Positions 49,601 to 57,885 of a stretch of DNA of 64,000 nt are shown piece after piece. Under the pieces are notes generated by a model. The model was not told where the DNA came from, ran no database searches, and saw nothing but the letters and a program-made list of their open reading frames with translations. Origin of the DNA: Lysinibacillus sphaericus OT4b.31 (lineage in GTDB: Bacteria > Bacillota > Bacilli > Bacillales_A > Planococcaceae); NCBI RefSeq assembly GCF_000392615.1, contig NZ_KB933398.1:315729-379728 (forward strand), in the 5' to 3' direction. A program made the translations under genes and the position numbers. Each line of letters begins with the position of its first letter. Position 1 is the first letter of the stretch.

Positions 49601-50263
49601 ATGCATATATCAATTGAATGGACCTATAAAACGCCAAAAGGTGCGGGGACAGTTTTGCACTCTGATGAAATGCCAGCAGCACAAGCCTTATTATTAGCAG
49701 AGGATATGGAGCGGACAGGTCGCGTTAAGTCACTACAATTCATAGATCGCCAAGATGTAATATGGTCGATTAAAGAGCTGAAGGCATACTTAAAAGAAGT
49801 TGATACTGAGCCACATAACATTACGGTCTATTTTGATGGGGGATTTGACCGTACTACTAAACAGTCAGGGTTAGGGTGTGTCATTTATTATGAACAGAAT
49901 GGTAAGCCATACAGGTTAAGAAGAAATGCCTCTTCCGCTGAACTCAAATCAAATAACGAAGCAGAATATGCAGCTCTTTATTTAAGCTTAGTGGAGTTAG
50001 AGTTATTAAATGTCCATCATCTACCTATTAGCTTTGTAGGCGATTCGCAAGTTGTTCTCAATCAGTTAAGTGGAGAATGGCCAGCATTAGAAAAAGACCT
50101 AGCAAAGTGGGCAGATAAAATTGATGCAAAGTTAAACGGGCTAGGGATCCAGCCTGAATACAAGCCAGTATCGCGGAAAGATAATTCAGAAGCGGATCGA
50201 CTGGCAACGCAAGCTTTAAAAGGCATTGATATTACAGGGTTGAGGGAGCTAGTTAAAGAATAA
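49601..50263 (+). CDS. ypeP: RNase H-fold protein, YpeP type
   Basis: The 220-residue protein has an N-terminal extension (about 1-70) and an RNase H fold: acidic residues in VYFDGGFD (about 77-84), NNEAEYAAL (about 117-125), GDSQVVLNQL (about 147-156) and the final SEADRLATQAL. The D-E-D-D pattern looks complete, so RNA:DNA hybrid cleavage is possible, though YpeP relatives have been reported inactive or weak. Databases may call it reverse-transcriptase-like; it is not a reverse transcriptase. Ribosome site GGAGGGAATG precedes the ATG. Confidence 0.85.
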   Translation: MHISIEWTYKTPKGAGTVLHSDEMPAAQALLLAEDMERTGRVKSLQFIDRQDVIWSIKELKAYLKEVDTEPHNITVYFDGGFDRTTKQSGLGCVIYYEQNGKPYRLRRNASSAELKSNNEAEYAALYLSLVELELLNVHHLPISFVGDSQVVLNQLSGEWPALEKDLAKWADKIDAKLNGLGIQPEYKPVSRKDNSEADRLATQALKGIDITGLRELVKE

Positions 50264-50467
50264 GTTGCCACGAGTATTATACTTTGAAAGTAATGGGGGA
50301 CTTCTCAAAATTTGAGTCGTCTCCTTTTACGTGAATATACCTACAAATGCAAATGTGTTAGGCAATTGGTATTTTTCCTTTTTATCATAAATTTTCCTGT
50401 GCAAGCTGTAACTTTTTCCATTTTAAAGCTACTACTTCCATGAACTTAAAAATGAGGAGAGATTATT

Positions 50468-51397
50468 ATGAAAATGAAAAAAATTGTACCCGTAGCTATG
50501 ACAGCGTTGTTATTTGGGAGCGTAGCAGTAGCACCAGTTGCTTCAGCAAATGAAGGAAATTCGGCACAAGCACAAGAGCAAGTTCCGCAGATTCAAATTG
50601 ATCCAGTCCATATTTTCAACAACACGAATGGAACAATTGATCATGTAAATGTTGGTGAAAATATTACATACTACACGTTAAAAGACGGTGAACAATCGAA
50701 TATTCTTGAGGTAACAAATGAAACACTTGTTTTTGATAATACAGGGAAAAAAGTGGAACTTCAAAAAGGTGATAAAGTAGTGGCTTACACATTTGCAAAC
50801 AAGCCTCAAAAAGCAATTTACCCACCACAATTCAATCCTGATGTTATCATAGTTGAAACAGAGGAAGCAGGATTTGTAGAAGTCGATTATTTCTTTGAAG
50901 ACTTAACAAATACTTACGATATTTTAAAATTAAATATCGCTGAAAATACTGAGCTTTTAAATATTAAAGGGGAGAAAGTAACAGCGGAAGACTTAGCAGA
51001 GAAACATTTAGTTGTGTTCTATACAGCTTCAACAAAAAGTATCCCAGCTCAAACAACGCCTTCGAAAGTAATAGTTCTTGATGATGAGAAACAAAATACT
51101 ACGGAAATTCCAAATGTACAAGCAGAAATTGCTGAAATACTAGCGACTGATTATTATGAAGTAGATGGAACGAAGATGGTGCCATTACGCGTGATTGCAG
51201 AAAAGCTTGGCTACACTGTAGAGTCAACAGGGAAAGGCGCAATTATTTCAAAAGGTAATTTATCGTACACAATTACTCGTGGAGAAAAAATGTTTGGTTA
51301 TAATAAAGCATTGTTTCCTTTAGAGGTAGCGCCAGCATTGTTAGAGGCTCAAAAAACATATGTACCTGTTGAATTTGTAGAGACTTATTTAAAATAA
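50468..51397 (+). CDS. Secreted protein with copper amine oxidase N-terminal-like domain
   Basis: The 309-residue protein has a signal peptide (cleavage near ASANEG) and a C-terminal CuAO_N1-type domain (about 225-309; EVDGTKMVPLRVIAEKLGY, TYVPVEFVETYL). The first part (40-215) is beta-rich with repeated small domains. In Bacilli such domains are wall-associated, non-enzymatic modules. Ribosome site GAGGAGA precedes the ATG. It is monocistronic; a terminator at 51508-51543 also serves the converging gene. Confidence 0.85.
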   Translation: MKMKKIVPVAMTALLFGSVAVAPVASANEGNSAQAQEQVPQIQIDPVHIFNNTNGTIDHVNVGENITYYTLKDGEQSNILEVTNETLVFDNTGKKVELQKGDKVVAYTFANKPQKAIYPPQFNPDVIIVETEEAGFVEVDYFFEDLTNTYDILKLNIAENTELLNIKGEKVTAEDLAEKHLVVFYTASTKSIPAQTTPSKVIVLDDEKQNTTEIPNVQAEIAEILATDYYEVDGTKMVPLRVIAEKLGYTVESTGKGAIISKGNLSYTITRGEKMFGYNKALFPLEVAPALLEAQKTYVPVEFVETYLK

Positions 51398-51507
51398 TTT
51401 AAATCATTGCCCATGGTGTTTTTACGAGAAGTAATTAATAAGCATTATATCTGAAAGTAAGCTAGATTGTTTAAAGTCCGTTTATAGTGCTCAATATTTT
51501 ATGTGGC

Positions 51508-51547
51508 AAAGCACATTACTAATTAATTTTAGTAGTGTGCTTTTTAT
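51508..51547. terminator. Bidirectional terminator
   Basis: AAAGCACATTACTA (51508-51521) pairs with TAGTAGTGTGCTTT (51530-51543), one U-G pair, then TTTATTTTTTT. Genes converge here. Confidence 0.8.
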
Positions 51548-51903
51548 TTTTTTGGCAAAAACAAATGACAATTGTCGGAATTTTTTTTGAAGGAATGTGT
51601 ATCCATAAAGTTTTGAGCTAATAGTAATTCATCAGAATACAGTAGCGTGTGATGGACATGCTGTTCAAAAAACTTTTTTGCATTTGCATAATGCTCGTTG
51701 ATAGAGATGGCACCGTAAACATCTGGATGATCTAAAATATATATAAAATCACAAAGAACCTGATGAGTTTGATATTTTAGTATAACTGTTATAAAAAATG
51801 TTCTTTCATCACAATGTTGTAAATCAAAATAATGGAAAGTTACTTCTATTTTGTGGGTGATGCTTGAAACGGAAGAAAAATAATGTTTTTTCATAAGGAC
51901 CAT
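51544..51903 (-). CDS. Hypothetical protein
   Basis: The ATG at 51903 lies 8 bases after AAAGGTGG. The 119-residue product is rich in His, Phe and Tyr (e.g. VTFHYFDLQHCDERTF, EQHVHHTLLY) and lacks a signal peptide. No family is recognised. It is monocistronic with its stop inside the T-tract of the bidirectional terminator. Confidence 0.65.
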   Translation of the reverse strand: MVLMKKHYFSSVSSITHKIEVTFHYFDLQHCDERTFFITVILKYQTHQVLCDFIYILDHPDVYGAISINEHYANAKKFFEQHVHHTLLYSDELLLAQNFMDTHSFKKNSDNCHLFLPKK

Positions 51904-52097
51904 TATCAACACCACCTTTATTAGAAATTATAGTATTACTTAATAAATATGTCTATTTTTATTCAGAATATTCAGTCTTTATAGGTGGTTAACATAGTAG
52001 CTTTGCGTAAGCTTATCAAAATTTGTTAAACTATTGATGCAATCAATTATCGGTCATTTCGGTAAAAATGGAATATTGAAAGAAGAGAGCGAAAAAG

Positions 52098-53603
52098 ATG
52101 AAAATTATTCACATAGATCAAAAATATCCTGAGGATTGGATTCGAGTTTTAAATCATATTGCGAATTTATTTTTTGAGGATTCCAAGCTAAAAGTTGAAG
52201 CACATGGAGCTGATATGGCGGTTACTTTTACATACCACGTTGAAGCAGATTTTTCTGTATATACGAATGCTGTCCTAGAGGTAGATGGCAAACGATATAC
52301 GAATGATTATCATATTAAATACGATACTGAAGCTGTTGGACGTGAGCTAAATATACGGATGAAGCGTGCATTATCACATGTATTTTTAGATGTGTTAGAA
52401 CAGTATTCGGGTATGCATCAACAATGGGGAATATTAACAGGCGTGCGACCAACAAAACTGTATCATAAATTCCGAAAGGCTGGCATGAACGATGCAGAAA
52501 TTGCTGAGGTACTTATACGAGATTTCCGTCTGTCACAGGAAAAGGTTGAGCTACTAAAGGAAATTGTGGCTCGTCAGTTAGTGACAATTCCAGATTTAGA
52601 TAACATAGGTAAGGAAATTAGCGTTTATATCGGTATTCCATTTTGCCCGACAAAATGCGCTTATTGTACATTCCCAGCCTATGCAATTGGCAGTAATCGC
52701 AAGCAAGGTCGTGTAGCTACATTTTTAGACGGACTACATATTGAGTTGCGTGAGATGGGGAAATGGTTGACGGAAAATAATATGAAAATTACTTCGATTT
52801 ATTGGGGTGGTGGGACACCAACTTCTATTGAAGCACATGAAATGGATGCACTATATCAAACGATGTATGAATCTTTCCCTCATCCTGAAACCATTCGTGA
52901 GGTGACGGTTGAAGCAGGGCGTCCTGATACGATCACACCAGAAAAATTAGCTGTGCTGAAAAAATGGGGCATTGATCGGATCAGTGTCAATCCTCAGTCG
53001 TATACGGATGAAACGTTAAAGGCAATTGGTCGTCATCATACGGTACAAGAAACCGTTGATAAGTTTTGGCTAGCACGTGAATCGGGTATGAATAACATTA
53101 ATATGGATTTAATTATTGGCTTGCCAAATGAGGGGACTTACGAATTCCAGCATTCATTGAATGAATCAGAAAAAATGCAACCAGAGTCGCTAACTGTTCA
53201 TACGCTATCATTTAAGCGTGCATCAGAAATGACGCGTAATAAAGCTAAATATAAGGTAGCAGATCGAGATACAGTTGCAGAAATGATGCATATGGCGCAA
53301 GTGTGGACGAAAGATAATGATTATGTACCGTACTATTTATATCGACAAAAAAATATTTTAGGAAATTTAGAAAATGTTGGCTACAGTAAAGCGGGAGAGG
53401 AAAGTATCTATAATATCGTTATTATGGAAGAAGTACAGACGATTTTAGGGGTTGGATGTGGGGCATCCTCGAAATTTGTTCATCCCGAAACAGGGAAGAT
53501 TACGCAGTTCCATAATCCTAAGGACCCTGCAGCCTATATCATGACTTTTGAAGAAGCAACAGCAAAAAAAATCGAACTGTTAAATGATTTATTTAAATCT
53601 TAA
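52098..53603 (+). CDS. hemZ: Coproporphyrinogen III oxidase-like radical SAM protein
   Basis: The 501-residue radical SAM enzyme has the Fe-S motif FCPTKCAYC (CxxxCxxC, about 181-189) after YIGIP, followed by WGGGTP and the C-terminal HemN-type domain. It matches B. subtilis HemZ, described as an oxygen-independent coproporphyrinogen dehydrogenase; some family members instead bind haem as chaperones. The N-terminal extension of about 170 residues is typical of HemZ and absent from HemN. It is monocistronic. Confidence 0.93.
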   Translation: MKIIHIDQKYPEDWIRVLNHIANLFFEDSKLKVEAHGADMAVTFTYHVEADFSVYTNAVLEVDGKRYTNDYHIKYDTEAVGRELNIRMKRALSHVFLDVLEQYSGMHQQWGILTGVRPTKLYHKFRKAGMNDAEIAEVLIRDFRLSQEKVELLKEIVARQLVTIPDLDNIGKEISVYIGIPFCPTKCAYCTFPAYAIGSNRKQGRVATFLDGLHIELREMGKWLTENNMKITSIYWGGGTPTSIEAHEMDALYQTMYESFPHPETIREVTVEAGRPDTITPEKLAVLKKWGIDRISVNPQSYTDETLKAIGRHHTVQETVDKFWLARESGMNNINMDLIIGLPNEGTYEFQHSLNESEKMQPESLTVHTLSFKRASEMTRNKAKYKVADRDTVAEMMHMAQVWTKDNDYVPYYLYRQKNILGNLENVGYSKAGEESIYNIVIMEEVQTILGVGCGASSKFVHPETGKITQFHNPKDPAAYIMTFEEATAKKIELLNDLFKS

Positions 53604-53604
53604 C

Positions 53605-53655
53605 AATAAAGGGCTATAAGAAAGTAGACTATTACTTTTTTGATAGCTCTTTATT
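53605..53655. terminator. Bidirectional terminator after hemZ
   Basis: AATAAAGGGCTAT (53605-53617) pairs with ATAGCTCTTTATT (53643-53655), one G-U pair. The 25-base loop contains a second small stem. Confidence 0.7.
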
Positions 53656-53851
53656 GTAATCGTAAGGAACAGGCCATTTTTAACATGACAACATCATCAA
53701 AATATTGCGGATCGTAGCCTGTAAACTCTCTAATTTTATTTAGTCGATAGCTGAGAGTATGGCGATGAATGTGACTGTTGAGCACAAAGCTTGAGTTGTA
53801 TATGTAAAAATTGCAATCAAAAAAAGCTTGTAATGTTTTAATTTGCTTCAT
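53651..53851 (-). pseudogene. C-terminal fragment of a CdaR-type regulator
   Basis: The 66 residues end as a PucR/CdaR-type helix-turn-helix (HIHRHTLSYRLNKIREFTGYD, split at about 28-48, then DDVVMLKMACSLR). Full CdaR-like sugar-diacid regulators are about 350-400 residues, so the N-terminal sensory part is missing; upstream sequence on this strand does not encode it. It adjoins glycerate kinase, which CdaR-type proteins regulate elsewhere, so it is probably the decayed local regulator. Confidence 0.75.
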
Positions 53852-53880
53852 ACTTAATTTGTTGAAAAAGCGCTATAAAT

Positions 53881-53894
53881 TGTAAGCGTTTATA
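53881..53894 (+). promoter_or_regulatory. cre-like catabolite repression site
   Basis: TGTAAGCGTTTATA matches the Bacillus cre consensus (TGWAANCGNTNWCA) at 13 of 14 positions. It lies about 95 bases before the glycerate kinase start, in a likely promoter region. CcpA control of glycerate use would be expected. Confidence 0.55.
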
Positions 53895-53986
53895 TCAAGA
53901 GCTTATTAAAAAATACCAAAGATTTGAATATTTGTGACTGTAACATTTGGATAAATGTGGATAGTCGTAAACAGTGGAGGTATGAA

Positions 53987-55123
53987 ATGAAGGTAATTAT
54001 TAGTCCAGATTCCTATAAAGGCACTTTGTCAGCAATTGACGTTGCAAATGCGATGCAAGAAGGTATCAAGGACGTTAATCAATCGATTGAAACAGTCATT
54101 CTACCGGTAGCCGATGGAGGAGAAGGTACGCTAGCATCTCTTATTGCTTCAACGGGAGGGCGGTATATTACAGAAAATGTGTTAGATCCATTGGGCAGGA
54201 TGATTGAAGCCCAGTATGGTGTGCTTGGTGATAAAGAAACATGCGTAATTGAGATGGCACAGGCCTCCGGTATCATGCTGTTACAGGACAGTGAGAAAAA
54301 TCCAGAAATAGCCACGACATATGGAACAGGTCAGTTAATAAAGGCTGCTCTTGATGAAGGATTTAGAAAGTATATTATCGGTATTGGCGGTAGTGCCACA
54401 AATGATGCCGGTATCGGGATGTTAAAGGTGCTTGGTCTGCAATTGAAGAAGGAAGATGGTACACCAATCGCTGAGGGAGTATCTGCATTGTTAGATTTAA
54501 AGTCTATTGATGCAAGTCGTTTAGATTCACGTTTGGCTGATGCAAATTTTATTATTGCATGCGATGTAGATAATCCATTGATCGGTGAGTATGGGGCAAC
54601 AGCAATTTTTGGCCCACAAAAAGGGGTGAATAAACAACAAATAGCCTTTTACGATAGTTGTTTAAAGCATTTTGCAGATATCGTTGAAAAACAGTATCAG
54701 ATTCGCTTACATGATTATAAGGGAGCAGGTGCAGCTGGGGGTTTAGGAGGTGCGTTAATAGCTTTTTTACATGGTACTTTTCATGCAGGTATTGATATTG
54801 TGATAGATGCCGTACAGTTAAAAAGGCATTTAGTAGACGCACAATTTGTGATAACAGGTGAAGGCAAATCCGATCGGCAAACATTACATGGGAAGGCGCC
54901 ATTAGGGGTGGCGAATGTGGTAAAAGCAACAGATGTGCAGTCGGTCTTATTGTCGGGCGCTATTGATGAAAACTATAAATTAGCATTGCTTGAGCACTTC
55001 GCAATAGTCGAATCTTTAGTTGATGAAAATATTACTTTGCAACAGGCAATGCAAAAACCGTATCACTTCATCCGCTTGAAAACAAAAAAGATATTTGGGT
55101 TACTACACAGTACAGTGGGATGA
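53987..55123 (+). CDS. garK: Glycerate 2-kinase
   Basis: The ATG at 53987 follows GGAGG. The 378-residue enzyme phosphorylates D-glycerate. Family motifs seen are ISPDSYKGTLSA (about 4-15), VADGGEGTL (about 38-46), IGIGGSATNDAGIGML (about 128-143), GAGAAGGLG (about 246-254) and ITGEGKSDRQT. It belongs to the GarK/GlxK family. Neighbouring cdaR fragment and cre-like site suggest it was once regulated by diacid/glycerate and glucose. Transport or dehydrogenase partners are absent, so it is solitary. Confidence 0.95.
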   Translation: MKVIISPDSYKGTLSAIDVANAMQEGIKDVNQSIETVILPVADGGEGTLASLIASTGGRYITENVLDPLGRMIEAQYGVLGDKETCVIEMAQASGIMLLQDSEKNPEIATTYGTGQLIKAALDEGFRKYIIGIGGSATNDAGIGMLKVLGLQLKKEDGTPIAEGVSALLDLKSIDASRLDSRLADANFIIACDVDNPLIGEYGATAIFGPQKGVNKQQIAFYDSCLKHFADIVEKQYQIRLHDYKGAGAAGGLGGALIAFLHGTFHAGIDIVIDAVQLKRHLVDAQFVITGEGKSDRQTLHGKAPLGVANVVKATDVQSVLLSGAIDENYKLALLEHFAIVESLVDENITLQQAMQKPYHFIRLKTKKIFGLLHSTVG

Positions 55124-55216
55124 AAGTCACTAGGCACAAACTGTCGCAACATTACTACGAGGGCTTGTAACAATTATTGTAACGATGATTTTATGGTTGA
55201 TATGAGTTTAATAAGA

Positions 55217-55250
55217 AAAGTGAGCTGCCTTCGGGTGAGCTCTCTTTTTT
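55217..55250 (+). terminator. Terminator before the MBL lipoprotein gene
   Basis: GAGCT pairs with AGCTC within a longer imperfect stem, closed by CC/GG around TTC, then six T residues. It overlaps the region where the TATAAT of the next promoter (55252-55257) starts. Confidence 0.65.
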
Positions 55251-55282
55251 GTATAATAGAATAATAGAAAGGAAGTAATTTG

Positions 55283-56461
55283 ATGAAAAAAATGATTTTA
55301 GGACTATTTTGCCTTGTTTTACTAGCTGGTTGTACGATGTCGGTGGAAACGGAAAAACAACCAGTAACAGCAGGACAAAACATGCGTGTGCATTTTATTG
55401 ATGTAGGTCAAGGGGATTCGATTTTTATAGAATCACCAAATGGCAAAACAATGCTTGTTGATGGGGGTGTCAAAGGTGCTGGTCAACAGATTGTCTCTTA
55501 TTTACATGAACTAGGTGTGAAAAAGCTTGATATTGTGGTAGCAACACATCCGGATGCTGACCATATTGGTGGATTAATCCCTGTGTTGAATTCCATCGAC
55601 GTTAAGCAATTTTACGATTCAGGGAAAGTACATACATCACAAACCTTTGAAGAAATGCTGACGCTTATTGATACAAAAAATATTCCATATGATGTGCCAA
55701 AAACAGGTGACGAGATTGTATTTGATGAGCAAATAAATGTAAAAGTGCTAAACGCAGATGAAACCGCATCAGATAATAATGACGCGTCCATTGTACTAAA
55801 ACTTACTTATGGTGCTGTGTCATTTTTATTAACGGGCGATGCCGGAGTGGCTTTAGAAAAGGAAATGCTAGCGCAAGATGTTAAAGCGACAGTGTTAAAG
55901 GCTGGTCATCATGGCTCTAATACAAGTAGCTCGCAAAATTTTATTCAAGCAGTGCATCCAGCAGTAACTGTCTTGAGCTATGGGAAAGACAATAAATACG
56001 GGCACCCACACGATGAGGTTGTAGAGCGGTTACAACAGATTGGTAGTAAAATTTATGCAACGGCCGAAGCAGGGACTGTTACCGTGTCAACAGACGGGGT
56101 AAACTATGATGTAAGTGCGAAGGAATGGTCGGGAACAGTTGCCACTACATCAACAGCTCCACAGGGTGTAGTAGAAATGATAAGCAAAGATTTAGTAAAT
56201 GAAATTGTTGCTATTCAAAATAACAGTAAAGAACCAGTTGTACTGAAAGATTGGCAGCTTGTATCAATAGAGGGTAATCAGATTTTTAACTTTCCAAATG
56301 TGACATTGCAGCCTGGTAAAACGATATATGTCACAAGTGGGTCAGACGCACGTGAGGGACAAAATTATTTGAAATGGACGACAAGACAAATTTGGCTAAA
56401 CGATGGAGATGCTGCACAATTACGTAATGCGAAAGGGGAAATTGTCAGTGAGCTCGACTAA
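55283..56461 (+). CDS. Lipoprotein ComEC-like metallo-beta-lactamase with lamin-tail-like domain
   Basis: The ATG at 55283 follows AAAGGAAG. The 392-residue product has a lipobox (LLAGC, Cys16), then a ComEC/Rec2-type metallo-beta-lactamase domain (about 38-270): HFIDVGQGDS, THPDADHIGGL (THxDxDH motif), LLTGDAG and KAGHHGSN. The C-terminal domain (about 290-392; IVAIQNNSKEPVVLKDW, GKTIYVTSG, WLNDGDAAQLRNAKGE) looks like a lamin-tail domain, often linked to extracellular nucleases. It may be a surface nuclease or phosphodiesterase. DUF3006 follows in overlap. Confidence 0.88.
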   Translation: MKKMILGLFCLVLLAGCTMSVETEKQPVTAGQNMRVHFIDVGQGDSIFIESPNGKTMLVDGGVKGAGQQIVSYLHELGVKKLDIVVATHPDADHIGGLIPVLNSIDVKQFYDSGKVHTSQTFEEMLTLIDTKNIPYDVPKTGDEIVFDEQINVKVLNADETASDNNDASIVLKLTYGAVSFLLTGDAGVALEKEMLAQDVKATVLKAGHHGSNTSSSQNFIQAVHPAVTVLSYGKDNKYGHPHDEVVERLQQIGSKIYATAEAGTVTVSTDGVNYDVSAKEWSGTVATTSTAPQGVVEMISKDLVNEIVAIQNNSKEPVVLKDWQLVSIEGNQIFNFPNVTLQPGKTIYVTSGSDAREGQNYLKWTTRQIWLNDGDAAQLRNAKGEIVSELD

Positions 56462-56708
56462 ATACACATTGGACCGTATTGAAGATGGTTACGCTATTTT
56501 TTTAAAATATCCAGATGAAGTAGAACAGGCTATTATATCGATTGCTGCAATTGATCAACCAATCCAAGCGGGTGACCGTGTACTTATAAAGGAAATCGAT
56601 GACACCTATCATATCGAAATTTTACAAGAAGAAACAGAGCAAAAAAAAGAAGAAGTTCAAAGTTTAATGGAAAGATTACGCAGAAAAAATAACCATGCTG
56701 ATAGTTGA
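56448..56708 (+). CDS. DUF3006 protein
   Basis: The GTG at 56448 follows AAAGGGGA and overlaps the MBL gene end by 14 bases. The 86-residue protein has the compact DUF3006 beta domain (YTLDRIEDGYAIFLKY, ...GDRVLIKEID) and a Lys/Glu-rich tail. DUF3006 genes often follow ComEC-like MBL genes, which supports the call; function is unknown. Confidence 0.85.
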   Translation: MSSTKYTLDRIEDGYAIFLKYPDEVEQAIISIAAIDQPIQAGDRVLIKEIDDTYHIEILQEETEQKKEEVQSLMERLRRKNNHADS

Positions 56709-56778
56709 ATAAACTTTTCCCGCAAAGTACGAGGTCCTATCAACTTGTAATGTTATTATCAATGTTGTTAAAGCATTT

Positions 56779-56818
56779 TACGAGTAAAACACTACGCTGT
56801 GTTACTCGTATTTTTTCA
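56779..56818 (+). terminator. Terminator of the MBL-DUF3006 operon
   Basis: TACGAGTAA...ACAC pairs with GTGTTACTCGTA (one unpaired A), followed by TTTTTT. Confidence 0.75.
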
Positions 56819-56954
56819 TTGAAAGATACAGTTCGTAAAGACCCTTGAGGAGCAGGAATATGCATAAAATGCTATGCTAACAATTTTGAAAATATGCTAA
56901 AATAAGCGATAGGAATGCTTTCTTCAAGTAGAAAAGAAGCTAGGAGCTGACACA

Positions 56955-57743
56955 ATGTCAATTAATACAATTATTTTTGATTTAGATGATACGTTATTAT
57001 GGGACAAAAAATCTGTTAAAACAGCATTTGAAAAAACGTGCGAATATGCAGCAACAGTACATACGGTAGATCCAAATGACTTAGAAGAAGCAGTGCGCAT
57101 AGAAGCACGTGCACTTTATGAAGGCTATGAAACATATGATTATACGGTGTTAATTGGCATTAACCCATTCGAAGGCCTTTGGGGTACATTTGATGATACA
57201 ACTGAGTCTTTCCAAAAAATGAAAGGTATCGTGCCGGGTTATCGTACAGATGCATGGACAAAGGGGCTAGCGGCTCTTGGTATTGAAGATGCAAAGCTAG
57301 GGGCAGAACTGGGGGAACGTTTTGTAGCAGAACGTAAAGTATCGCCGTTTTTATATGAAGATACTTTTGCAGTTCTAGATGAACTAAAAGGTAAGTACCA
57401 ACTCATATTACTAACAAATGGAGCGCCAAGCTTACAAAACTTAAAGCTAGAAATTACACCGGAAATCGCACCATACTTCGACCATATCATTATTTCAGGG
57501 GACTTCGGTAAAGGTAAACCAGATGCATCCATCTTCGAACATGTCTTAGAAAAGGCTGGTATCTCAGCGGACGAGGCGATTATGGTAGGTGATAACTTAA
57601 ATACTGATATTTTAGGTTCATCTCGTGTTGGTATGCGTAATATTTGGATTAACCGTGAAAATAATGTGTTAAACGGGGCTGTAACACCAACTTATGAAGT
57701 TGATTCTTTAACAGCTTTATTAAAACTAGTGAATAAGTTGTAA
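56955..57743 (+). CDS. HAD-superfamily hydrolase
   Basis: The 262-residue phosphatase has HAD motif I IFDLDDTLLW (nucleophile Asp10), motif II LLTNGAP (about 153-159), the conserved Lys in FGKGKPDASIFE and motif III MVGDNLNTDILG. The cap is alpha-helical (C1). It is close to B. subtilis YsaA-like HADs. The substrate is not visible; the family covers many phosphorylated metabolites. Monocistronic. Confidence 0.9.
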   Translation: MSINTIIFDLDDTLLWDKKSVKTAFEKTCEYAATVHTVDPNDLEEAVRIEARALYEGYETYDYTVLIGINPFEGLWGTFDDTTESFQKMKGIVPGYRTDAWTKGLAALGIEDAKLGAELGERFVAERKVSPFLYEDTFAVLDELKGKYQLILLTNGAPSLQNLKLEITPEIAPYFDHIIISGDFGKGKPDASIFEHVLEKAGISADEAIMVGDNLNTDILGSSRVGMRNIWINRENNVLNGAVTPTYEVDSLTALLKLVNKL

Positions 57744-57746
57744 TTT

Positions 57747-57784
57747 AAAAATGTACTGATTCCTCGATGAATCAGTACATTTTT
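57747..57784 (+). terminator. HAD gene terminator
   Basis: Sixteen perfect pairs between 57747-57762 and 57769-57784, then more T. Confidence 0.85.
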
Positions 57785-57836
57785 GTTTTTTTAATTTTGT
57801 CGAAACAGTTTACAGCAGGTATGTTCTTTATAGTAA

Positions 57837-57874
57837 AAAATGGCCTGAGTACTTAAACTCGGGCCATTTTATTG
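57837..57874 (-). terminator. serA terminator
   Basis: AAAATGGCC plus GAGT pairs with ACTC plus GGCCATTTT, with one T/G wobble between them. T-rich on the minus strand. Confidence 0.75.
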
Positions 57875-57885
57875 ATTATATAAAA

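Noticed and set aside
49601-50263. Reverse transcriptase (retron or DGR component)
   Set aside because: The sequence is an RNase H fold of the YpeP type with no polymerase motifs, despite the name such proteins get in databases. No template/variable repeat pair was seen near the fibre gene.
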